Assembly: GCA_032164245.1 (NCBI GenBank)
Contig: JAVMKO010000003.1
Span: forward strand, 133,493,924-133,557,923
Origin: Sternotherus odoratus
Lineage: Eukaryota > Chordata > Testudines > Kinosternidae
DNA: 64,000 nt
Direction: 5' to 3'
A program made the position numbers and the translations under genes. The notes beneath the pieces were generated by a model. That model did no database searches, had not been told where the DNA came from, and was given only the letters and a program-made list of their open reading frames with translations. Shown here in pieces: positions 46,572-58,465 of the stretch (its first letter is position 1; each line of letters opens with the position of its first letter).

Positions 46572-48604
46572 GCACTTTTAAAAAAAATCAGGTCCCAGAA
46601 ATGTGTTTCCCATTGTAGGTGCACGCTGGTTGTCTAACCTAGCTGTCCCCCAAAAGCAGTCTTATCACTATTTGAATTTTGTTTATTTTCAGATATGTTA
46701 CAAAAACTGTGTATTGTGGTTATATTGGAAAGACAGACGAATATAGAACAGAGTATGATGCCTTTAACCAATATTGTATGGCCAGTCATCCAGCTTCTGA
46801 TTCATTATATTACAATATTGCAATCAATCATAATCTTCCATGTTCTATAAAGCCTCACATCTATGAGAGGAGAGAGGGGGGAAAGGAATTAAATTATCAG
46901 TGAGTTTACCACCAGAGGAAAAGAGATTTCCTTATTATCATCATTCAGGATTAGTCAGTAATATATTTGGCAATCATTCATGTTTTAAGCAATAATATAA
47001 AAATCAACAGAAAGGCAGGAAACAAAGACATTGCCTTTAATTCAAATTTGCCATAAGGAATTAAAAATATGCAGAGGTAACATAAGATTATTTAATTTCC
47101 CTTCTCAAATCTCAAAATGCATTGCGGCCAAATTATATCACTCTATATTGAAGAAATACCATTGAGGAAAAGAAAAACTATTTCTAATACTGTCAGTATT
47201 AGGTCTTCAGCCAGTTCAATTTGCCATAATTTTATTGACTAGTGTCTTATACTAACAAGCCACTCCATTGAAGTCAGTGGGGTTTCAGCAGCATAAAAGA
47301 GGTGGCAGGTAAGAATCCAGTATATGTCTGCATGGATTGGAAACATCTTCCTTTCAGGCTTGGATAAATAATGTCTATGTATTCTTTTTCCTTTCAGTTT
47401 TTTCTGTGATCCTGAAGTCTGTGACACTATGACCCCAGCAGATTCCTACTGACACCTTTTGGTTTCTGTTTCACTTTGCATTTTTCTAGCACATAGCCAA
47501 TGTAGGTATTCAATAAATGGTAGCTTTGTAGGTCTTTTTTCTTTTCTTCTCTATTTTGAACCAAATGGCCAATATAAACAGTCTAAACTTATTTGATCTT
47601 GAAAAGAAATTCCAAAGGGTGTCATATAACTTTTCCCAATCTTGTGTTTGCCATTATTTTATAAGGCAAGGAGTTCCAGCAAGTAGAATTTGCCTGCCCA
47701 AGTCCTTGATGTTAGTTGCAACCCCAACTTTTCTGGCTTTCATGACCTGGAAAAAATGTCCAAATGTTTTACTTGTCCCTCTTAGAATATTTCCTAAAGT
47801 GCATTTATTAAATATCGGATTAACAAAATGTAAATGGTATACAGCACATGATATCAGAATATAGCCACTATAGTTTTCCCCACATGCATTTCTTCCATGC
47901 ATGCTTGACAAGTACAGTGAGTCCAGAAGTTTGGGTCTTGGGAATAAGCCAGACTCCAAATTGGTGCTAAACCTTTCACAGCTGGCTCAATACGCTGTGG
48001 TCATGTTGTTCATGACACTTATTTTGTAGAAGCCAGGCACAACAGAGATGATAGGGTGAATGTTGCCTAATGTACTGTGACTAACATAAAATCCACTATC
48101 TGATCATTGGTCCATATATTTGTGGTGACATGATCATGAACATAAAATAAAAAGATAGTATTTATTAATGATGAACAGCGGAAAATAATTTTAAATGACC
48201 TTTTTAAGAGCAATTCAAGTGCTTTCCCTGCTTCAAACTATAAAACAGATTTTACCTTTGCACACTCAGAAACACTAGAGAGAGTAAGGAGAGGCCATCC
48301 AGAAGCCGGAATCAACCAGAAGAAATCTGAAGCTCTTCTCCTAGTGCCCATACAAACCCAGTGTCACCTAGGCCGTCCATGATGAGGATTCATCACCCAT
48401 TGTGCCTAGCCATCTCCCCCTAAATCAGCACTGGAGCCATTTCTTCTTCCTGTTGCCTTTCAGACCCCTACATATGGGGTCGCTATGCTGAGCAGGCCCT
48501 GCACAGAGATGGTAGCTGGAATGGAGGGAAAATTGTTGTAGTGCTGACAATAGATTCTTGCCTTTCTTAACTTTTATTTATAACTTTGAACATCAGTAAA
48601 TAGC
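46572..48604 (+). other. USH2A: USH2A intron 21-equivalent, unannotated
   Basis: No recognisable gene or element. A short open frame at 46679-46903 follows a TTTTCAG-like site but has no domain and no donor that would make it an exon. Confidence 0.45.
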
Positions 48605-48721
48605 CATTCAATCATAGAGATGTAAGGCTAGAAGGAACCTTAAGATGTCATCTAGTCAAGCCTCCTGCTCTGAGGCAAGGCCAAGTATACCTAAATAAGC
48701 CCTCATGGTGTTTGACTAACC
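48605..48721 (-). mobile_element. CR1 LINE 3' fragment
   Basis: The + strand reads AATCATAGAGATGTAAGGC then AAGATGTCATCTAGTCAAGC, the reverse complement of the CR1 3' terminal region. It is interrupted at 48722 by a hAT-type end. Confidence 0.75.
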
Positions 48722-49160
48722 CAGGGGTGGGCAAACCTTTTGGCCTGAGGGCCACATCAGGGTTCAAAATTGTGTGGCGGGCCGGGTAGGCTGTGCCTCC
48801 CCAAACAGCCTGGTCCCACCCCCTATCTGACCCCTGCCCACTTCCTGCCCCCTGACTGCCCCCCTCAGAACTCCCAACCCATCCAACCCCCCCGCTCGTT
48901 GTCCCCGATCACCCCTTCCAGAGACCCCCTCCCCAACTGTCTCCTCCAGGACCCTCCAAGCCCCCCTTGCTCCCTGACTGCCCTGACCCCATCCGCCCAC
49001 TCACAGACCCCTGGGACTCCCATGCCCCATCCAACCCCCCTGCTCCCTCACCAACCCCTCCAGAGACCCCCACCCCTAACCACCACCCTGGGACTCCACC
49101 TCCTATCCAGCCACCCTGCTCCCTGTCCCCCGACTGCCCCCACCCCTTTTTCCCTTTTGG
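48722..49160 (+). mobile_element. hAT-type element, left end and C-rich tandem interior
   Basis: The sequence starts CAGGGGTGGGCAAACC, a typical hAT terminus, inserted into CR1 sequence. The interior from about 48790 is a C-rich degenerate tandem region (CCCATCCAACCCCC, CCAGAGACCCCC and similar words recur). No right inverted repeat is visible, so the copy is truncated. Confidence 0.65.
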
Positions 49161-49300
49161 CTTGCATTCCTTCCCTCTTGTTGTTAATACTAATTGGGTT
49201 AAGTATCTGGTCATAATTTACCTTTTTAGTGAGGATTGAAGTAAAATAGTAATTAAACACTTCAGCCTTCTTGATGATGTCTGACCTATACTTACCTAAT
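49161..49300 (-). mobile_element. CR1 LINE fragment, probable continuation
   Basis: Words GTGAGGATTGAAGTAAAATAG and TTAAACACTTCAGCCTT resemble reverse-oriented CR1 sequence. It may be a separate CR1 fragment or an internal part of the copy broken at 48722. Confidence 0.45.
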
Positions 49301-51870
49301 CATACGTACAGCATCAACAGGTATCCTGAATGCATCTAGTATATTAACTCTATTGCAAGTGATACAGGTTGCTTCTCATTGGATTTTATTTAAGAAATAG
49401 CGATACTTAAGTACAATATACAAACATCAAAAAGGAGCAGTGATCACCTTGGAGATACCATTAATCAGTATTTTGAGGAAAGATTTTAATATTCCATTTC
49501 TCCTCCTCCTCCTCTTCTTGTTCCTTGTTTTGCAATGGTGAAAGACAATTTCTGACAGCAAGTGCTACTTTTAATAATTATTAGTGTCAGCCCGATTTAA
49601 AAAAAAAAAACCCACCAGTAGTGAGGCCTGAACTTTCTAGGTTTAAAGGCTCAGGTCCAAAGAGAAGAAAACAACCATCTTATGGAATGTTCTCAGCTGC
49701 TGTGACTCAGGACCAACTGCACTTGTAAGGTGCCATCCTACAAGGTTCTGAGTATCTCTTATGAGTTGTTGAATGCCCTCTCTCATTGAAATTAATAGAG
49801 GTGGAGTCTCAGCATTTTTTCTCAGCGAGCCTTTAATATGGTGTTTGCAGCATATATACAGTAAGTGTAGCTTGGTTAAATAGTTAAATATACACCTTCC
49901 CTCAAACATAAATTAGTTTGTTGTCTACAGATAAGACCTGGAAAAACCCTTCTGTGAGATTATTTCCTCTAAATGAACCCAGTTTTTTTAGGTTTCTTCT
50001 GAAGGTCACTATGTCAAAAGTAATTAGGAGAAGGTTATTGTAACTGCTAGTGAATGAAATAGGGAATAACTGAAAGTAAGAAATGTGCACTCTTTGTTTG
50101 AATCATTAACATTTGTCAGTTGCTGAGTTTGTTGTTCTGCTTTGAAACTTTGTGTTAGCCTGGCTACATTGTTAACTTGATCTTGCAGTTCTGCCATCAC
50201 CTGTGTTTCTTGCTCAGATTCTAACTTGAATTGCTATATTTTTGCTGAGCTTTTGCTTTGTCTTGTATTTCTATCTAAAGTGTTTTTTTCCTTCATCTTG
50301 TTCCATTCCTACTTTGGCCTATTATATATCTCAAACCACTCATTAGGCTTCTTTTAGTTATCCTCTTATTTGGTATGTACATCGTCTAATCAATAAGTAT
50401 CCTTAGTTGCTGTAGGATTTCCATCTTATTGTACTTCTAACTTCTCCGATGCTGTGTGATGGGATTCTGGCTTGGCTAGTGTGCTGTTGTCTAAATTTGC
50501 TGTGTTTCAGATCATTACACTGACTTTAATTTTGATGTATTTGTATTTTATCCAGTTCTAGTCATGCTCTTTTCCCTCAATCAGTTTAATTACTCTCTGC
50601 CTATGCAACATTACATTTGTACTACTGCTGCAAATACTAAATAAAGGGTTATATTTGATCTTATATCTTTATTCACTGACCTCCAGGTTTTTTGTGGGTT
50701 CACTTCATGGTGTTGTACTTAGATGGTTTGGTTCTTGCATGTCCCAGAGACCACTTCTCTCTCCATGTAGTTCCCAGAGAGCTGTACCTAGAGGTCCCAG
50801 TCCAGGAGTTGGGCTCCATTTTGCTAGCTACTGTATAAGTAGGTAACAAAACTACAGTCTCTGCAACAATGAACTTAGATGGACATTATAAAGAATGCGT
50901 TATCTGACAGACCCTATATTTCAACATCGGGGTTGGAGTCAGGACATTTCCGGTAAAGTGCCCTTTATTCCAGAAATTACTTTCCTTTTCTTCCAACAGA
51001 GGCTCAATTTGTTGACCTTAAGGGTGCGTTACAGGTCCTACCTACTTAATCAGGCTTTCTCAGAGAAAATGTGTTGTGTGCAAAGATTTGGCTGTCTATT
51101 TCCTCCTCCCCCCCCCCCCCAATTTTAATGTACATACTTTAAAAACATTGTTAATATGAAATAGGGTGGGTTTTTATATGCATTGTATATTGTTATGCTG
51201 TGATCTGGGTTGCTATGATAGGCGCATAATTAATTAGATACTCCAAAAAAATCAGATACACTACATATTTGAGAAGCTTCCTGATTTCTGCTCAAATCAG
51301 ACAATAATATAGAGAAGCTCTTCTATTAACTTTTCATGCAGATTACCACTGCCCTGTGTTTTCTGTATAAAACAACAAAATTACAAGTAGCTTCTGCCTT
51401 GTGCAAAGCTTGGCCTTGCAAAGGAAACTAGGATGAGAACTATTCCCTTTCATTGAAATCCCATTCTAAAGATATAATCCTGGCTTTTTGCTGTATCCAC
51501 GACCAGACGACTGAGAGTCAGAACTCCTGAGATATTCCTAGACTTGTTTATTGAACTCAGACAAGACACTTAGCTTCTTTAATGTGTATCCTTCAATGCA
51601 TCTGTGTAAATGAATGGGTATTGTAAGCAGATATTGACTTTAGTTGAGGGGAAAACCAACGTTTATTAACCCAAGAGGCAAATATTTGTCTTCAGAGACA
51701 ACAAACCTGGCTTTTCACTGAAATATGAGTCCAGCATATGTACTACAAATATTCACAAGGCTAGAATTACAGTTAATTACATAAATTATCTCCAGCTTTT
51801 CCTTTCCTTTAAATTAATAATATTCAAAAGGGATTATTGAGTTAGAACTTCAGAAAAACTTTCTTACCTT
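49301..51870 (+). other. USH2A: USH2A intron 21-equivalent, unannotated
   Basis: No gene or named element. A poly-C run lies at about 51109-51120. Confidence 0.5.
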
Positions 51871-52450
51871 CTAGAACATAAGGACAGCTATACCTGAGCT
51901 CCATCTAATCCAGTACCCTATCTTTACAGTGGCTAGCACCTAATGCTTCTTAGGATCATGTAAGAACCCCCCAACAGAAATATGTGAGATAACCTGGCCT
52001 CCATTAGGTCTCATCTTGAACTCTAGTAGTCAGAGATTGTCTTAAATGCTGAAGCATGGGTTTAATATCCCTTCTGAAAGGTTTGTTATTAATTAAGATG
52101 ATTGGATATTTTTATATCCAGATGAATGTCCACTCCCTTTTTGATTCTTATTAAGTTCTTGGCCTCGATGACTTCCTGAAGCAGTGAGCTCCACACTTTA
52201 ATTACATATAGTGTGAAATTGGGTCTCCTTTTATTTGTTTAGAACTTTTCAACTTTTAATGTCCTTGAATGTCCCCTTTTTTGTATTATGAGGCATGGAG
52301 AACGGAAGCTCATAATCCAATTTCTCTATACCTTCATTATTTATATACATTTATCATGTTCCCCTCTTATTTCTCTCATCTCCTGCAATGACAGTCTTCT
52401 CAATCCCTCCTCCTTCAAGAGAGTTTTTCCATGCCCTCAATCATTCTGGG
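51871..52450 (-). mobile_element. CR1 LINE 3' part
   Basis: The + strand shows ATAAGGACAGCTATACC, ATCTAATCCAGTACCC, then GCAGTGAGCTCCACACTTTAA and CATGTTCCCCTCTTATTT, the reverse complement of the CR1 3' region in reptiles. It is heavily diverged. Confidence 0.7.
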
Positions 52451-54759
52451 AGGGAAATAGAACTCACAGCATGCGCTTATTTAGATATGTGTGCGCTTAT
52501 TTATGTGTGCTGCATTCCTACAGGACCTCAGTATTAGCTGCCTTGGTGGAAGTAAATAATAGAAATAGATTGACTCATCACATGATTGTTTTCAGCTAGT
52601 CATGAGACAGAATTTTTCTTTTTTTTTATGACAGGTATACCTACTTCTACCGGATGTTGTGAGACTTCAATTAATTAGTGTTTATAAAGCCCTTGTTGAC
52701 TCTAGATTGAAAAGTAACTACTGAACTGCAAAGTAATGTTAACGTCGAATGAAATACCATCATTTTCACGGGAAACTTTTGTGATTTGCTATATAATGCA
52801 CTGTATTTACATAGGATTCTACAAGAATACCTTTCCTGGATAAATCCTATTCCTCAAGTAGAAGAATAGAGCTAACATTCATGTCATTTTTCCATATATA
52901 TATATTTGTCTGAGTTTGACAGTTTTGGTATTTTTCAGTTGATCTTTACAACCCTTCTACTAGTTCTCCTAATGTGGTTGATTTATAAACATTAATTACA
53001 TCTCAAAATAATCCTGCCATCTTATGCAAGCACTATTAGACCCTGTTTACAGACAGAAAAAACTGAGGCAGAGAGAAATTAAATAACTAGACAGAGGTGA
53101 CCACCTGAGTCAGTAGCTGGGTACAGAATCCAGATCTCGTAATTGCTATATCTTGGCTTAACCACTAGCCATTGCTTCCTTCCTGAACAAAACATCACTT
53201 GATTGCTATGAGGAGAAAGTGCTACTAATACATCAAATCTTATCAAATGACTCTAAACTTATCTTGGCTTTCTTTTCACCAAGGTTTGCTGTAAATCTTA
53301 CTAACTAGAGAGTAACAAGATTGGTGTCCTTGCTAAAAAGAGAAGATTGATTTACTATATTCATCCTGAACCAGCTGCTTCTATGGGTATATCATAATGA
53401 ACTCAAAGCCCGTAGTTTTTAGTCCTATGTGACACTTAAGAAGGCCTTCGAGATTGGAAAATGTTATAAAAGTCTATATGCCAACAAACTTAGAAAATTA
53501 TCCAAAGCTGTATGGAATGCACTCTTTATTATGTACAATTTTTCTATTCAAATATTCTAATTGATTGTTCATTGGGCTCAGTCAGCCAAAAGTAGAGAGA
53601 AACTTTGTACAGACATCATTAGTTTTTCTCCATTTAAAGATTAATCATGAAGAGCTCTGGCTCTTTAATTCTGTAATTTGTATATTTAATGGGCTGCTGC
53701 AGAATCTATGACAGTAATTAGCATAGCCTGAAAACTCATTAATACGCAACAACATGATTAATGCAGCATTAATGCAAACATGACTGAAGTTATTTGGGTT
53801 ATGTAGTAAGAAGATTAAACCTAAAATGTCCTGTTTGTTTTACCAGTAGTGGGCATAATGGGGTGGCAAAAAAATAAAATAAAATAGGTATCAAATTAGT
53901 CACTTTAACATAAAGTACTGAAATCTAAATCACTGATTTTTTTCTAGCTCTAAAACTAGGGATTTGTAGAATCTACTACTCTCCTTTTATTCATTCATTG
54001 TACCTATAGTCACCCTTGTTCAGCCTTTAAGTTTGACCTATTTAGCTTTTTGGCTGATTTAGATATTGTTAAGATTATATCAAAAACCACTTCAAATTAT
54101 GCCATTCTTCAGCTTTAGCCAACATTACAACATAGAGCTCTGTGCAGAGGCAAATATAAAAAGCAAAGCAAAACTGTCTTCTCATTAGAGTAATTAAAAA
54201 GACAAATAACAAAAAATATAAATAGAAGGACTTGGAACTGTGCATTTATTTACAAATTGCAACAGTAAAACATTCTATCCCTATCTGTTGTGTGTGTGGA
54301 GCTATTTGTACACTTACATATACGAAATTATTATGGACATTTTAAAATATTTTTGAAGTTATTACAATAATTGCAGAAATACATCATCTTCCCCCTTCCT
54401 GAGGGACAAGACACAGCAGTGGGCAGAGAGTTGAGACGCAGAGCTTCTAACTCCCTTTCCCCTCAGAAAGTAAGAGCAGGAAGTCTATCACAAATTTTCC
54501 CTTTAAAAACATAACATCCAGTGATGAATCCATCCAGTGATAAGTAAAACAGGACAAAATTTTAGTTTAAATGTATATATTCCTTTAACACACAAAATTT
54601 ACATATTTGGCTGATACAAATAAAGTTAGACCTTTCAAATCCTCAGGAACACTAATTCTTCAGCTAGTACTTATAATTGGATGACTTGTCTTGGAAAGGT
54701 GGAAATCCTGTAAATCTTCAAAGACTACTATAACTTGTCAGAAATTATAGCTCTTAAAA
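52451..54759 (+). other. USH2A: USH2A intron 21-equivalent
   Basis: Contains a MIR-like SINE at about 53035-53180 and an ATTA-dense, non-repetitive block at about 53640-53790. Otherwise unannotated AT-rich intron. Confidence 0.5.
53035..53180 (+). repeat. MIR-type SINE fragment
   Basis: TTTACAGACAGAAAAAACTGAGGCAGAGAG, an AGTAGCTGGG core and GGCTTAACCACTAGCCATTGC follow the order of a MIR element in sense orientation. Confidence 0.65.
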
Positions 54760-54764
54760 GGCTC

Positions 54765-55194
54765 TGTGACTGGGTGTTAGCAGAACTGCTAAACCACCCT
54801 CTGTCACGCCAGCTACACTTCAGAAAGGTAAATTGGAGCTGTGGAGGCCACCTGGTCCTGATCTGCAAAGCAGGAACAGCTGCTGCCTTTTCAGGCTGGG
54901 GCTGAATAAAAGCCTTAGAGGAAGGAAACTAGGGGGGGGGGGCTGGACAGGAAAGCACCAGGAAAGGAGGAGGAGTTAGGAAGAAGGGAAGCTGCTCTAA
55001 GGGAAAGCAGGGAGGACTAGCTTGCCCTTCTCTTCTGGGAGACAAACCAAAAGGAACTCCGTATATAATGTGCTGTAATGGTGGTGGAAGCACCTCTTGT
55101 AAAATTCTTGTAAAAGCACCAGGTGAGCATTGGAAATAAGGACTCCAAGTGACTTTCGGGGGCGGGGGGAGGGCCCTGTGGGCCCTCTGTTACA
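54765..55194 (+). mobile_element. solo LTR, 430 bp, with 5-bp TSD
   Basis: The segment starts TGTGACTGGGTGTTAGC and ends CCCTCTGTTACA, so it has TG...CA ends with short inverted TGTGAC/GTTACA. GGCTC flanks it on both sides (54760-54764 and 55195-55199), an exact 5-bp target duplication. An AATAAA signal lies at 54905-54910. No internal retroelement genes are present. The family (Gypsy or endogenous retrovirus) is undetermined. Confidence 0.75.
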
Positions 55195-55199
55195 GGCTC

Positions 55200-55852
55200 A
55201 TATAGGAACCATGGTAAGAAACTGAAGTTTCCAGACTTATAGGGCCAGATCTCAGCTGAGGTAAATCAGCATAGCTACATTAATGATTTTGCACTAGGTC
55301 AGGATCTGAGCTATGGTCTTATTTGTCTTAGTTAGCGAATAATCATTATTTTTTTTTTATAGTGAAAATTTGTGTTTTGCATATGAGCAATGACAACTAA
55401 GTGATACACATATTGGGTCATTTTTGTGTCATGATTTTTTTCCAGGTGATTTCTCTCCTTTCCCATGTATTCTCTTCTTGACCTTTCTCCTTCTGTCCAT
55501 CTTCATTGATACAATAAAGAGACATTTCAGTATTTTTTTATTTTAATTTATTTTTTCTCTCTGACTAGTTTATACTCCCTTCTTATCTTTGTTACTCTAT
55601 AAATATTCTTAAAATGAATGAAAATTTAAGGGGGAAAACCATGCTTTTCACTGTGTAGATGGAAATACAATTCAGTGTGCCACAAGTATTTACATGTAGT
55701 CAGATTATTGGGTATATTACATTTCAATCAGGTTTGCCTAGTGAGTTTGAGTGTGAAACTGCTGTAAAACCTGGCCTGTTTCTGAAAAAAGTTCTCTCCT
55801 TTTTTTAAAGGCATGATTTTTTAAAATCATAACTACGGTAACTTTAGAATTG
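55200..55852 (+). other. USH2A: USH2A intron 21-equivalent, unannotated
   Basis: T-rich intron with poly-T runs. No recognisable gene or element. Confidence 0.5.
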
Positions 55853-55945
55853 AGAGGCAGGTTGGGTGAGGTAATGTATTTTATTGGACCCGACGTCTGT
55901 TGGTCAGAGAGACAAGCTTACACAGTTCTTCTTCAGGTCTGGGCT
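55853..55945 (-). mobile_element. Penelope-like terminal fragment, second family
   Basis: The + strand GAGGCAGGTTGGGTGAGG, TTTTATTGGACC and GACAAGCTTACACAG then TCTTCTTCAGGTCTGGG is the reverse complement of a Penelope-like 3' terminus I recognise. On the minus strand CCTGAAGAAG is the first hammerhead box, but the expected GAAA box is missing. Confidence 0.5.
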
Positions 55946-56904
55946 GTCTCTTAATGCTAGCATGATTAACTGATAGTAAATCAGAAACATCATTACCCCA
56001 CAAATAAGGAGAATAAATAAATGGTCACTCATAGAAAAAGTGTAGAATCCTTGAAATCAGTGGGGGTGCACAGACACATCATAACTGAAAGCAGGCTGAC
56101 CAATTATTTTTGATTAACTGGAAATGTTTTTTCTCAGAGTTTATTTTACAAACGACAAAATTTGGTTTCAATAGATTTGTAACTTCTCTCTAAAAGTATA
56201 TTCAGATGCAGTTTACAGAATGTGACCCAGATTCAGTAGTGCACTTATGCAAGTTCTTAACTTTAAGCACATGCTTAAATCACATTGACCTGGTAGATTG
56301 CAGTGTGCTTTAGTTATGATGGGCTTAATTTTGCAGTCCTTGCAGACCCACAGCTTTCATTAATTTCAATAGTTGTTACAGTACATAAAGGCTATAGTAT
56401 ACATCCAAGAATCACTTTGCTCATTAGTGGCTTGCAGTGAACTTGGGTGTAATGAGCAGCTCTGTAACTGCTCACAGCAATATAACAGCAACGGGCATCT
56501 AGGAAATGGGAGTTGGGTTGGATAAATTCTCAGAATTAGGCTGAAAATTGAGAATGATTACAATTTATTTAAAATACTTTGCAGTGTTTACAATGGTTTG
56601 TAAATTATCTGAGTTTTGCTTCCCTGAAATTCGCTTTTCGTGTAGTGCCAGAAATTGTGTACATGTGCTGGGGTTATTATTTTTATAGTTTAATCATATC
56701 AGTGTGGGATTGGATTTGGTGCCAGCTATGAAATGCAAATATGGTTGACAGTGCTTTTGCAGACTGCATAAATGTTAGCAATACAGACATACTATTTTTC
56801 TTGTCACTTTTGGAAATGTCTTTTGATATAACAGTATGTGTTTTCATGAACTGACACAGAATTCTACAACTTTCACAGGCTTATAGTATGTTGGCATCTG
56901 AGTT
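55946..56904 (+). other. USH2A: USH2A intron 21-equivalent, unannotated
   Basis: Contains a decayed module at about 56220-56290 (TTAACTTTAAGCACATGC) related to 14940-15020. Nothing else is recognisable. Confidence 0.45.
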
Positions 56905-56906
56905 TA

Positions 56907-57855
56907 GGGTTGCCAACTCTGTTTGGCTGGGAGTCTCCCGGAATTGAGCTCGATCTCTCGGAGGTTACCAAAGCCAATCCGGGAGATTTTAGGCTGCTAA
57001 AAGTCTGACAGCACAAAGGGGATAAGGCAGGCTTCCTACCTGCCCTGGCTCTGCGCCACTCCCTGAAGTGGCCAACATGTCTAGCAGCAGGTTCTAGGTG
57101 GAGACGCAGCATGCTGTCCTCACGCCAAGCGCTGACTCGGCAGCTCCCATTGGCCGGGAACAAGGAACCAAAGCCAATGGGAGCTGCAGGGGGCAGTGTC
57201 TGCAGGCAAGAGCAGATCACTGAGCCGCATGGCCACCCCGAGCGTAGGAGCCAGTGCTAGTCACGGCGCCACTTCCAGGAGCCCCCTGAGCCCCCTCCTT
57301 CACTCCAACTCCCTCCCAGAGTCCACACTCCAAACCTCCTCCTGCACCCCAACCATCTTTCCCAGCCCTGAGTCCCCTCCCGCACCCAAACTCCTGCCTA
57401 GAGCTGGCACCCCACAACCCCCTCTGCACCCCAACCTCAAGCCCTGAGTCCCTTCCTGCATCCAGACCCCTCCCAGAGCCCTCACCCCTCCCATACCCTA
57501 TAACCCCCTTATCCAAGGTCAGCCTGGAGCCTCCCTTGCATCCAAACTCCCTCCTAGAGCCCGCACCACCTACTTTATTCCAACCCCCTGCCCCAGGCTC
57601 AGCCCAGAGCCCCTTCGTGCACTCAAAACCCCTCGGCCCCAGCCCAGAGCCCACGTCCCCACCCCAACCACCTGCCTCAGCCCGGTGAAAGTGAGTGAGC
57701 ATGGAGGAGAGCGAGCGATGGAGGGTGGGGACTGGAGTGGGTGTAGGGGAAGATTGGGGGAAGGGCCTCAAAGAAGCCCCAGGGCAGGGTCGAGGCCTTG
57801 GAGATGGGGCAGTGCAAGGGTGTTTGGGTTTGCATGATTAGACAGTTGGCAACCC
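56907..57855. mobile_element. non-autonomous DNA transposon, 949 bp, TA-flanked
   Basis: The ends are GGGTTGCCAACTCTG and ACAGTTGGCAACCC, bordered by TA on both sides (56905-56906 and 57856-57857), as for Tc1/mariner-like elements. Inside is a 14-bp stem (GCAGCTCCCATTGG at 57140 pairing with 57174-57187) and a C-rich degenerate tandem region at about 57285-57680. There is no transposase. Confidence 0.75.
57285..57680. repeat. C-rich degenerate minisatellite
   Basis: Words such as ACTCCCTCCCAGAG, CTCCTGCACCCCAAC and CCCAGAGCCC recur every 30 to 50 bp without exact periodicity. It is internal to the TA-flanked element and explains the Gly/Pro-rich open frames here. Confidence 0.7.
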
Positions 57856-58204
57856 TAGCTATCACTCACCTCCCACCCTGATCTGCCCTGGCACAGCCCA
57901 ATGCTGAGAAGATGCCAAAGGGAATGGCCAGGGGCCCATTTTGCCACCCCAGGAGTGATGTAACAGGTCAGTTATGTTTAAGGAGCAATTCCTGATCCCA
58001 GAAAATGTGCTATACATTGGTGAGTTCCACAGCCCTGTAGATGCTGTGCCTTCACATAGTGCCCCCAAACATATGAAGGGAATGGTCGATGGATGTACTT
58101 GCACTCAGCTCCACAGGCCCTGCTGTTGCTCCTTCTCTGGTCTAACGTTCAGCAGACTCTATGTAGAGTGTGGATCCAGGAGCAGGAACCTAGGGTTTGT
58201 GAAG

Positions 58205-58465
58205 TCTCTATTGGTATGTCTATTTGTCTACACAGCTACTGGGAGCATGCCTTCTGCCTGAGTAGACAGGCTCATGTTAGTTCTGCTTGAGCAGTGCACT
58301 TAAATAGCAGTGTGGACATTTCAGCTTGGGCAGCCGCTCAGTCTGGCCACCCAACTTCAAATCTGCCCAATGCTCTGGGTCTGAGCGTGGGGTGGTTACC
58401 TGAGCCACCTCCTGTGCTGCATACTACACACTAGCCGGAGCAGAACTAACCCGAGTCTGTCTAGA
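58205..58465. mobile_element. MITE-like element with self-complementary body
   Basis: Left words TATTTGTCTACACAGC and GAGTAGACAGGCTCA recur in inverted form on the right as ACCCGAGTCTGTCTAG, with CACTTAAATAGCAGTGTGG in between. It resembles a reptilian palindromic MITE, but I could not confirm exact ends. Confidence 0.4.

Noticed and set aside
46679..46903. Possible extra USH2A exon after a TTTTCAG-like site
   Set aside because: The translation resembles neither laminin G nor FN3, and no GT donor gives a sensible exon.
48764..49239. Pro- and Gly-rich open frames of up to 148 residues
   Set aside because: They are a by-product of the C-rich tandem interior of a hAT-type element.
57217..57771. 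184-residue Gly-rich open frame
   Set aside because: It lies wholly inside the C-rich tandem interior of a TA-flanked non-autonomous transposon.
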